From Hungatella sp. UBA5982 (GTDB taxonomy: Bacteria; Bacillota; Clostridia; Lachnospirales; Lachnospiraceae), in assembly GCA_002429965.1 (NCBI GenBank), contig DJBG01000170.1, forward strand, positions 39,374 through 49,272: a DNA stretch of 9,899 nucleotides, written 5' to 3'. The notes beneath the pieces are model-generated. The model saw nothing but the letters and a program-made list of their open reading frames with translations, had not been told where the DNA came from and ran no database searches. The position numbers were made by a program, and so were the translations under genes. Shown here piece by piece: positions 1-6,891 of this stretch; within the stretch, counting starts at the first letter, position 1; each line of letters opens with the position of its first letter.

Positions 1-984
1 AATGCCGTTTCCCTCGCACTAAACGACCGGGCTGGTGTCAGTGAAGAGACGAGGCGGCTTGTTTTAAACACCGCTGAGGAGGCGGGATATTTAGACCAGA
101 GCGCAAAATATACGACCTCCTATTCGAATAAAAATATCTGTATCCTTCTGGAAGACCGTTTCTTTAAAGATATGCAGTTCTATGGAAGAATACTTCTTGG
201 ACTGGAGGAGGCGGCAAAGAAGGCGGGGTATGACCTGTTTATCAATTCCTTTGAAAAAAATCATGAGATACCGGCCTGTGTGGAGCAGCACAAGGTTTCC
301 GGGTTGATCGTGGTAGGAAGGATCGACGAAGAGTACTTAAAGAGGCTGAAGGGCTACGCCATACCGGTTCTTTTGCTGGATCATGAGTCCGTGGAAACGC
401 CTACTGACTGTGTGATGACCAACAATGTAACCGGAGCCTATAAGCTGACGAAATACCTGCTGGATAAGGGATTTAAGAAGATCGGCTTTTTCGGCGATTT
501 AAAATATACGCCGAGTATCAGGGAACGTTTCTGGGGATATCAGGAGGCGATGCAGCAGTATCTGCACTTCCCTTCTTTTGAAGAAGGGGTTTCTTACATC
601 AGAAGGTATTCTGTCCTAAGCAAGGTGGAGGATGCTGTCATCAATCAGGATGCGGCCGGTCTGGCGGAATTCTATCAGACACTTGAGGAACAGCCGGACG
701 CACTGATCTGTTCCAACGACAAGATGGCCATTCTCATGTGCAAGGCCCTGTCCCAATGCGGACTGAAGGTTCCGGATAATATCAGCGTTGTGGGCTTTGA
801 CGATATCGAGCTGAGCAATATGGTGGCCCCGCGTATTACCACGATGAGGGTGGACAAGGCGCTGATGGGAAAGAAGGCCATGGAGTGCCTGTTAAAATGC
901 ATGGAACAACCAAAGGAAAAAGTGGAAAAGCTGGTGTTGGATGTCCAGCTGATTGAAAGAGATTCTGTGAGGAAGTTAAAATAA
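1..984 (+). CDS. LacI-family transcriptional regulator (5' partial)
   Basis: A sugar-responsive DNA-binding repressor or activator, probably controlling the glycosidase genes directly downstream. The frame is open from base 1, so the gene begins before the window. The visible 327 residues compare with about 335-345 for the family, so only some 10-17 N-terminal residues are missing, including the first helix of the helix-turn-helix. Visible residues 3-30 match the LacI head (AVSLALND, then GVSEETRRLVL and AEEAGY). The effector-binding, periplasmic-binding-protein-like domain starts at about residue 45 (NICILL) and shows the family C-terminal run SNDKMAI, VPDNISVVGFDDIELS (VVGFDD at 263-268) and ITTMRVD. 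The linker between head and core (residues 31-44) lacks the usual ARSL-like hinge-helix residues. The ATG at 172 lies inside the core domain and is not the start. The stop (982-984) touches the ATG of the next gene, so they are probably cotranscribed. The effector cannot be read from the sequence. Confidence 0.93.
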   Translation, partial: NAVSLALNDRAGVSEETRRLVLNTAEEAGYLDQSAKYTTSYSNKNICILLEDRFFKDMQFYGRILLGLEEAAKKAGYDLFINSFEKNHEIPACVEQHKVSGLIVVGRIDEEYLKRLKGYAIPVLLLDHESVETPTDCVMTNNVTGAYKLTKYLLDKGFKKIGFFGDLKYTPSIRERFWGYQEAMQQYLHFPSFEEGVSYIRRYSVLSKVEDAVINQDAAGLAEFYQTLEEQPDALICSNDKMAILMCKALSQCGLKVPDNISVVGFDDIELSNMVAPRITTMRVDKALMGKKAMECLLKCMEQPKEKVEKLVLDVQLIERDSVRKLK

Positions 985-2536
985 ATGGTTCAGTGGTGGA
1001 AACATACCGTTTTTTATGAGATTTATATGACGTCCTACTGTGATTGCAACAGGGACGGGGTGGGAGACATTCCGGGAATCCTCTCCAAGCTGCCATATTT
1101 AAAAAAAACTGGGAGTGGGCGGAATATGGCTCACTCCTTTTTATCCCTCTCCCAAAGTGGATAACGGATATGACGTATCGGATTACTGCGATGTGGACCC
1201 GGATTACGGGACACTAGAGGATTTTAAGCGGCTGGTGGCAGAGGCGCATGAGCTGGGGATTAAGGTGATAGCCGATATGGTGGTAAACCATACGTCCACC
1301 AGGCATCCCTGGTTTTTAGAGGCATCTTCCTCCAGGGACAGTCTGAAAAGAGACTGGTATATCTGGAAGGATCCGGTGGGGGGAAGGGAGCCGAACAACT
1401 GGGAATCCTTTTTCGGAGGAAGCGCGTGGGAGTATGATCAAAACACCGGGCAGTATTATTATCATTCTTTTGCCAGGGAACAGGCGGATTTAAACTGGAA
1501 AAATTCCCAGGTAAAAGAAGCCGTATATAAGGTTCTGGACTTCTGGATGGAAAAAGGGATCGATGGATTTCGGTTCGACGTCATCAATAATCTGTCGGTT
1601 TCCCAAACCATGGAGGACAATCCGTCGGTGGGAAATGGTGAGCAGCTTCACGTAAACGATGTGAATCAGCCAGGCATATATGAGGTGATTTCTGAGATTT
1701 GCAGGCAGATCCGGGAGAAAAAGCCGGATGCGTTTCTGGTTGGAGAAATCAGCAGTGACGAACTGGAGTGCCTCCATTCCTATACCCTATTGGACGGACT
1801 GGATACTACCTTTAATTTTAACCTTGGAAGCAGGGAACAGTTCCAGTTTGGTGAGATTCTGGAGGAAATGAGGCGGATGCAGGCTCTGTACGGTCCGTCT
1901 GAGAGTCCCACGGTGTTTTTCGGCAGCCATGACATGAGACGATTTCCCGATCGTTTTTCGTTTTCAGAAGGTAAGGTAAAATGCCTTCTGACCCTGATGA
2001 TGACCTGTAAAGGAATTCCGTTCCTGTATTTTGGAGATGAGCTGGGGCAGAGAAGCCGGATTCTGTCATCCATAGAAGAGGCAAAGGATGTTCAGGGGAT
2101 TTTAGCGTATGAAACAGCTATCAATGAGGGAAAGAGCAAAGCCGAAGCAATAAGGGTTCTGAACGAAAAATCCAGGGACACTTCACGAAATCCTATGGAT
2201 TGGGAAGAAGCCGTAAGGCAGATGGAAGAGCCTTCCTCTGTCTGGAACTATGCAAGAAGCCTGATTCATATCAGGAAGGGAAAAGAAGAACTGGTATCTG
2301 GAGAAATGTGCCTGCGGGAATATGCGCCAAAAGTGATGGCAATAGAAAGAATTCTGGGGAAACAAAGGATCACAGCCGTCATGAATTTTTCAGACAGGGA
2401 AGTGGGCATACCTGTGGAATACGGTTTTCGGCTGCTTTTGGCCTCTGAGGAAAATATGAAATGGGGGCCGGAACATCGTTTGCTGCTTCCTGGTGGAAGT
2501 TGTGTGATTCTGGAATATAAGGATGGAGAAGTTTGA
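985..2536 (+). pseudogene. GH13 alpha-glucosidase (oligo-1,6-glucosidase-like), frameshifted at an A8 run
   Basis: A cytoplasmic retaining alpha-glucosidase that would release glucose from short alpha-glucosides. The ATG at 985 follows the regulator's stop directly, with GAGGA at 969-973. The N-terminus (WWKHTVFYEIY, DGVGDIPGI, LPYLKK) is typical of GH13_31. At 1101-1108 there are eight A's; seven would give KKLGVGGIWLTPFYPSP in one frame. As written, translation ends at 1162-1164 after 59 residues. Corrected, the protein has 516 residues (family about 550-560). It has the conserved regions DMVVNH (97-102), GFRFD with nucleophile D198, GEIS with acid/base E254, and HD (315-316). Val199 after the nucleophile is the residue linked to alpha-1,6 preference in oligo-1,6-glucosidases, so an isomaltose-type substrate is inferred. 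Region IV reads GSHD where this subfamily usually has NNHD. An internal GTG at 1115 has no well-spaced ribosome site and would miss the first barrel strand. Whether this is a true lesion, a read error or slippage is open. Confidence 0.85.
1101..1108 (+). other. A8 homopolymer at the frameshift site
   Basis: Eight A's follow TATTT. The upstream frame (from 985) enters as TTA AAA AAA ACT, while the conserved downstream frame needs TTA AAA AAA CTG. One A is therefore in excess. Runs of this length are known sites of replication slippage, RNA polymerase slippage and sequencing error, and all three would explain the observation. Confidence 0.85.
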
Positions 2537-2567
2537 CGGCGGGACATTGGAAACCGTAGGTCAGCTG

Positions 2568-2581
2568 TGTAAGCGTTTTTT
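2568..2581 (+). promoter_or_regulatory. Candidate cre-like site (CcpA/LacI-family operator)
   Basis: TGTAAGCGTTTTTT matches the Gram-positive catabolite-responsive-element consensus TGWAANCGNTNWCA at 12 of 14 positions, with the final CA missing. A CA does occur at 2583-2584, after the longer T run. It lies in the 114-nt gap between the alpha-glucosidase stop and the beta-mannosidase start, the only long gap in the operon. CcpA or the LacI-type regulator of this operon could bind it. T-rich matches can arise by chance. Confidence 0.3.
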
Positions 2582-2586
2582 TCACT

Positions 2587-2605
2587 TGGAAAGCAACGTT
2601 TTTCA
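2587..2605 (+). promoter_or_regulatory. Imperfect 19-bp palindrome, possible LacI-type operator
   Basis: The 19 bases from TGGAAAGCA to CGTTTTTCA pair symmetrically around a central A at 6 of 9 positions, with outer TG/CA and inner AAA/TTT arms, the general layout of LacI-family operators. It starts 5 bp after the cre-like site. No convincing promoter was found next to it, so its role is speculative. Confidence 0.25.
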
Positions 2606-2632
2606 TAGCATTTTGTGCCTTGGGCGAATGTG

Positions 2633-2638
2633 AAAGGA
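2633..2638 (+). promoter_or_regulatory. Ribosome binding site of the beta-mannosidase
   Basis: AAAGGA lies 12 nt before the ATG at 2651. This spacing is slightly long, but the in-frame ATG at 2639 touches the motif and an in-frame GTG at 2615 has no purine-rich site, so 2651 is the best start. Confidence 0.55.
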
Positions 2639-2650
2639 ATGGATATATTA

Positions 2651-5089
2651 ATGATAATACAGAAATTAGAGGACGGATGGAAGCTTAGAAACTGTTCTTC
2701 CGGAGAGTGTTTTAATGCGAAAGTGCCTGGAACCGTATACGGGACCTGGCTGGAATATGGAGCGATGGAAGATCCTTACTGGAGGGATTGCGAGGATAAG
2801 GCACTTGCCATGATTGAAGCGGAATATGAATACAGCCTTACCGTAACTCTGGAAAAAGAGGTTGGGGAGTGCGATGTGGTCTGGCTTCTGTTCGAGGGTA
2901 TCGATACGCTGGCAGATATCTGGCTGAACGGGCATTACCTGGGACATGCGGATAACATGCACCGGGCCTGGCAATACCCGGTAAAGCCACTGGTTAAGGC
3001 GGAAAATATAATTCGTGTTCTGCTCCGCTCGCCGCTTCCCTTTATCAGAAAGGCATATGAGGAAGATCCATATGATGGAGCGCCGGAATCCATGAAGGGA
3101 TTTCCATTTCTGAGGAAAGCTCACTGTTCTTTCGGATGGGACTGGGGGCCCAGACTCCCTGATGCAGGCCTGTTCCGGAATGTGGCATTTATCGGTGCAA
3201 AAAAGGCGGCCATCCTCGATGTGCACATCAGTCAGTCACACAGGGAGGAGGGTGTAGTGCTTTCCCTATATCCGGAGGTTAAAACATTTTGCAGCGAAGA
3301 AGTATATTCCTGTGAGGTAAGAATTATGGATCCGGAAGGAACCCTTACGGTCTATCTGGATACTCCGAAAACGGTGACAATTCCCCAGCCAAAACTGTGG
3401 TGGCCCAATGGATATGGGGATCAGCCTCTCTATCTGGTGGAGTTGGTCTTAAAGGCAGGGGATGAAATCCTGGATACGTGGAGCAGAAGAATTGGCCTCA
3501 GAACCATGAGAATGAACACGGATAAGGACGAATACGGAAGCCGGTTTGCCCATGAGGTCAACGGAGTGGAGATCTTTGCCATGGGGGCCGATTATATTCC
3601 GGAAGACTGTATCAGGGGAAGAATCAGCCGGGAACGGACGAAAAAACTGCTGGAACATTGCCGCCAATGCAATTTTAACGTCATCCGTGTATGGGGGGGA
3701 GGATACTACCCCGATGACTTTTTTTACGACCTTTGTGACGAGCTGGGGCTTATGGTCTGGCAGGATTTTATGTTTGCCTGCGCCGTCTATCCCCTATCAT
3801 CGGAATTTGAGGATAACGTGAAGGCCGAAATCCGCGACAATGTAAAACGGATCCGCCATCATGCCTGCCTGGGGCTGTGGTGCGGAAATAATGAGATGGA
3901 GATGTTTATCTCCGGCAATCAGTGGATCAGAAAGCCCATTCAAAAGACAGAATACTTAATCATGAATGAGAGGATTATACCGGAACTTTTAAAAGAGTAT
4001 GATCCGGACACGTTTTACTGGCCCTCCAGCCCGTCGTCCGGCGGTGATTTTGATGCTCCTAATTATCCGGACCGCGGGGACGTGCATTACTGGGAGGTAT
4101 GGCACGGAGGTGTGCCTTTCACAGAATACCGGAAATTTTATTTCCGCTATCTTTCAGAGTTCGGCTTTCAGTCGTTCCCTTCCATTAAGACAATAGAAAG
4201 CTTTACAGAACCGGGAGACAGAAACATATTCTCCTATGTGATGGAAAAGCATCAGAGAAACAATGGGGCCAATGGAAAAATTCTTCAGTATATGAGCCAG
4301 ATGTACCGGTATCCAGAGTCACTTTCGCACCTTGTCTATGTATCGCAGCTTCTTCAGGCAGAGGCGGTCCGGTATGGAGTGGAGCATTTCAGACGGAACC
4401 GGGGCAGGTGTATGGGCTGTGTCTACTGGCAGTTAAACGACTGCTGGCCGGTTGCCTCCTGGTCTTCCATTGATTATGGCGGAAGGTGGAAGGCGCTTCA
4501 CTATTTTGCCAGACGTTTTTTTGCGCCGGTCCTGCTTTCCTGCGAGGAAACGGGGGCCTTAACCTGGTCGACGGATGTGAACGAAGAAAACCGGACCATC
4601 CGAAATGCTGCCCGTTTCTGCGTGACCAACGAAACCAGAATACCGTTTCAGGGAACTGTCTGCTGGAGCCTTAAAAATTCCCGGTCTGATATTCTGAAAC
4701 AGGGAGAGTTTGAGGCTGCCGCGGCCCCATTATCAGTGGAAGAATTCCCATGGCTGGACTTCTCGGAAACAGAAGGGAGGGAATGCTATCTGTCTTATGA
4801 TCTGTATCAGGAGGAGACACTGGTTGCCCACGGTTCCAGCCTGTTTGTGCCGCCCAAACATTTTGAGTTTCTTAACCCGGAGCTGGAAGTGTGGGTGGAA
4901 GGAGACGAAATCTTTGTAAAAGCCAAGGCGTTTGCCAAAGGAGTTGAGATTGGAAACAAAGCTGGTGATCTGCTTCTTTCCGATAATTATTTTGATATGG
5001 ATTCCGGCATAAAGAAGGTGCTTGTGGCTGACGGCGGACTGGAGGGGCTGTATGTCAGGAGTATCTATGAGATAGGGAGAGGAACGTGA
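2651..5089 (+). CDS. Beta-mannosidase, glycoside hydrolase family 2
   Basis: A retaining exo-beta-mannosidase that removes mannose from the non-reducing ends of beta-mannosides such as manno-oligosaccharides. No signal peptide is visible, so it is probably cytoplasmic and acts on imported oligosaccharides. From the ATG at 2651 it has 812 residues, near the usual 800-900. The N-terminal jelly-roll domain includes AEYEYSLTV and FEGIDTLADIWLNG (82-95). SFGWDWGPRLPDAG (160-173) is a hallmark of beta-mannosidases within GH2. A beta-sandwich ending in KLWWPNGYGDQPLY (248-261) precedes the barrel. Barrel motifs are NVIRVWGGGYY, GLMVWQDFMFAC, LWCGNNE with acid/base E415, DVHYWEVWHG (477-486), YLSEFGFQSFPS with nucleophile E503, and YWQLNDCWP (592-600). 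All catalytic residues are present and the frame is unbroken. A C-terminal beta-sandwich region follows from about 620. The stop overlaps the next start by 1 nt, indicating translational coupling with the phosphohexomutase. Confidence 0.95.
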   Translation: MIIQKLEDGWKLRNCSSGECFNAKVPGTVYGTWLEYGAMEDPYWRDCEDKALAMIEAEYEYSLTVTLEKEVGECDVVWLLFEGIDTLADIWLNGHYLGHADNMHRAWQYPVKPLVKAENIIRVLLRSPLPFIRKAYEEDPYDGAPESMKGFPFLRKAHCSFGWDWGPRLPDAGLFRNVAFIGAKKAAILDVHISQSHREEGVVLSLYPEVKTFCSEEVYSCEVRIMDPEGTLTVYLDTPKTVTIPQPKLWWPNGYGDQPLYLVELVLKAGDEILDTWSRRIGLRTMRMNTDKDEYGSRFAHEVNGVEIFAMGADYIPEDCIRGRISRERTKKLLEHCRQCNFNVIRVWGGGYYPDDFFYDLCDELGLMVWQDFMFACAVYPLSSEFEDNVKAEIRDNVKRIRHHACLGLWCGNNEMEMFISGNQWIRKPIQKTEYLIMNERIIPELLKEYDPDTFYWPSSPSSGGDFDAPNYPDRGDVHYWEVWHGGVPFTEYRKFYFRYLSEFGFQSFPSIKTIESFTEPGDRNIFSYVMEKHQRNNGANGKILQYMSQMYRYPESLSHLVYVSQLLQAEAVRYGVEHFRRNRGRCMGCVYWQLNDCWPVASWSSIDYGGRWKALHYFARRFFAPVLLSCEETGALTWSTDVNEENRTIRNAARFCVTNETRIPFQGTVCWSLKNSRSDILKQGEFEAAAAPLSVEEFPWLDFSETEGRECYLSYDLYQEETLVAHGSSLFVPPKHFEFLNPELEVWVEGDEIFVKAKAFAKGVEIGNKAGDLLLSDNYFDMDSGIKKVLVADGGLEGLYVRSIYEIGRGT
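5078..5083 (+). promoter_or_regulatory. Ribosome binding site of the phosphohexomutase
   Basis: AGAGGA sits 5 nt before the ATG at 5089, inside the end of the beta-mannosidase gene. This favours ATG 5089 over the in-frame GTG at 5086, which is only 2 nt from the motif. Confidence 0.65.
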
Positions 5090-6843
5090 TGAGTGATTAC
5101 AGGAACGAATATCATAAATGGTGCAGGGATACATATTTTGATAAGAATACGAGAAAAGAGCTTTTGGAACTCAGGGATGAAGAAGAGATCAGAGACCGGT
5201 TTTACCGGGAACTGGAGTTTGGAACGGGCGGTTTAAGAGGCGTGATGGGAGCAGGATTAAACCGGATGAACTGCTATACCGTGAGAAAAGCTACCCAAGG
5301 GCTAGCCAATTATTTGAAGCAGCAGAAAGGTGAGAAAAAAACGGTAATTGCTTATGATTCCCGCCACAATTCCAGTGCGTTTGCCATGGAAGCAGCCCTA
5401 TGCCTCTGCGCCAATGGAATCCGCGTGTTTCTGTTTGATGGTCTGCGTCCGACACCGGAACTGTCTTTTGCTGTCAGAAAGCTTGGCTGCATGGCCGGAA
5501 TCATGGTGACGGCCAGCCATAACCCGCCGGAATATAACGGCTATAAGATCTATTGGGAGGATGGAGCCCAGATCACATGGCCGAGAGATATGGAGATTCT
5601 GAAAGAGGTAAAGGCTGTAACTGATTTCTCCTGGGTTAAGAGCATGTGCAGGAAAAAAGCCGAATCCGCGGGACTGCTCCGATACATCGGAAAGGAGATG
5701 GACGCCCTCTATCTAAACGCTCTGAAAGCCCTTATGCAGGAACCGGAAATTTTACAAGAAGGCATACAGGATTTAAAAATCGTATACACACCTCTTCATG
5801 GAACGGGAAACATGCCTGTCAGGAGAATTCTAAAAGAGCTTGGATTTGAAAATGTATATATTGTGGAAAAACAGGAACAGCCGGACGGAGATTTTCCTAC
5901 GGTCAAATCGCCTAATCCGGAGGATGAGAAGGTGTTTGCCATGGCACTTACGCTGGCAAGGGAGGTGGATGCTGACCTGGTACTGGCTACAGATCCGGAT
6001 GCTGACCGCCTTGGCGTGTACGTGAAGGATGGAAAAACCGGAGAATACATGGCCTTTACCGGCAATATGTCTGGTATGATCATCTGCGAATATCTCTTAA
6101 GCCGCAGGAAGGAAATGAATACGCTGCCAGAAAATGGCGCAATAGTGACAACCATTGTTTCCGGAAAGATGGCGAAAGCCGCCTGTCGGGAATACGGGGT
6201 GATGCTCATCGAGACATTGACAGGTTTTAAATACATCGGAGAACAGATCAGACTTTTTGAAGAACAGGGAACCTATGAGTATCTTTTTGGCTTTGAAGAA
6301 AGCTATGGCTGCCTCGTCGGCACGAATTCCCGGGATAAGGATGCTATAGGTGCTGTCATGACCTTCTGCGAAGCGGCAGTTTATTATAGAAAACAGGGAT
6401 TAACCTTATGGGACCAGATGGAGAACCTTTACAGGAAATACGGTTATTATAAGGAAAGCCTCCATACCATTGTGAAAACGGGACCGGAGGGAGCAGCGGA
6501 AATTTCCGGCCTGATGGAAGAGATGAGGCGCCGGCCGTTCGTGTCTGCCGGAGGATTTGGAACTGTGGAATTTTAAGATTACAGGGAGGGCAGTAAAATC
6601 AGGCTTCAGGATGGAGCAAAGGAGCAAACAGGACTTCCCAGGTCCGATGTTCTGTATTACGTGTTGGAAGAAGACAGCTGGATCTGTATCAGGCCTTCGG
6701 GTACAGAACCAAAGGTCAAGATTTACACAGGGACGAGGGGAGAGACACAGCAGGAAGCAGAAGATCGGCTTTCCGCTATCTGGAACGAAGTAGAACGCAG
6801 GCTCGGAGCGGATATGCCTGACTGCAGTGAGGGAAATGATTAA
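5089..6843 (+). pseudogene. Phosphoglucomutase/phosphomannomutase with an in-frame premature stop
   Basis: An alpha-D-phosphohexomutase that would interconvert hexose 1-phosphates and 6-phosphates (glucose and/or mannose) through a phosphoserine enzyme in the cytoplasm. Its length and N-terminus (FYRELEFGTGGLRGVMGAG, VRKATQGLANYL) resemble the B. subtilis PgcA type, about 580 residues. Visible motifs are TASHNPP with catalytic S143, the metal-binding loop DPDADR (302-307), and the sugar-binding loop GFEESYG (401-407). A TAA at 6574-6576 (codon 496) stops translation at 495 residues. In the same frame, coding resumes at once with DYREGSKIRLQDG, LPRSDVLYYVLEEDSW and the phosphate-binding loop RPSGTEPK (535-542), ending at 6841-6843. 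The stop therefore removes nearly all of domain 4, which holds the substrate phosphate, so the short product is probably inactive or weak. Read through, the protein would be 584 residues, the normal size. The cause is probably a single-base nonsense change or a sequence error. Confidence 0.88.
6574..6576 (+). other. In-frame premature TAA in the phosphohexomutase
   Basis: The frame is identical on both sides of this codon and family sequence continues directly after it. This points to a substitution rather than an indel. TAA is not used for selenocysteine or pyrrolysine, and the following GAT is not a known strong readthrough context. Confidence 0.85.
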
Positions 6844-6849
6844 TTTGAG

Positions 6850-6884
6850 AAAAAAGGCAGCGGTTGTTTTTACATCCGCTGCCT
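6850..6884 (-). terminator. Rho-independent terminator of the ABC exporter operon
   Basis: AGGCAGCGG (6855-6863) pairs perfectly with CCGCTGCCT (6876-6884), a 9-bp GC-rich stem with a 12-nt loop. On the minus strand the stem is followed by six U's (A's at 6850-6855), the canonical intrinsic terminator form. It begins 7 nt past the exporter stop at 6892. On the plus strand no U-tract follows, so it is not a clear terminator for the glycosidase operon ending at 6843, although the hairpin could still slow read-through. Confidence 0.85.
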
Positions 6885-6891
6885 GAATGAT

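Noticed and set aside
1115..2536. Alpha-glucosidase starting at the internal GTG at 1115
   Set aside because: The purines just before it touch the codon with no spacing, and conserved GH13 N-terminal sequence is encoded upstream from 985, so this is an artefact of the frameshift.
2619..2649. Possible promoter (TTGGGC, 17-nt spacer, GATATA) before the beta-mannosidase
   Set aside because: The implied transcript start would fall at or after the ATG at 2651 and would lose the ribosome binding site.
2666..3226. 186-codon open frame on the minus strand
   Set aside because: It lies wholly antisense to the intact beta-mannosidase, resembles no recognised family and has cysteine-, proline- and arginine-rich composition typical of a shadow frame.
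4733..5134. 133-codon open frame on the minus strand across the beta-mannosidase/mutase junction
   Set aside because: It is antisense to two confidently identified genes, with no family resemblance.
5796..6236. 146-codon open frame on the minus strand
   Set aside because: It mirrors the phosphohexomutase coding sequence, including its metal-binding region, and has no independent support.
6557..6793. 78-codon frame overlapping the mutase stop, considered as evidence of a frameshift rather than a nonsense codon
   Set aside because: The family motifs on both sides of the stop are in the same frame, so no frame change is needed.
6850..6884. Hairpin as terminator of the plus-strand operon
   Set aside because: The plus strand has no U-tract after the stem; the U-tract is on the minus-strand side only.
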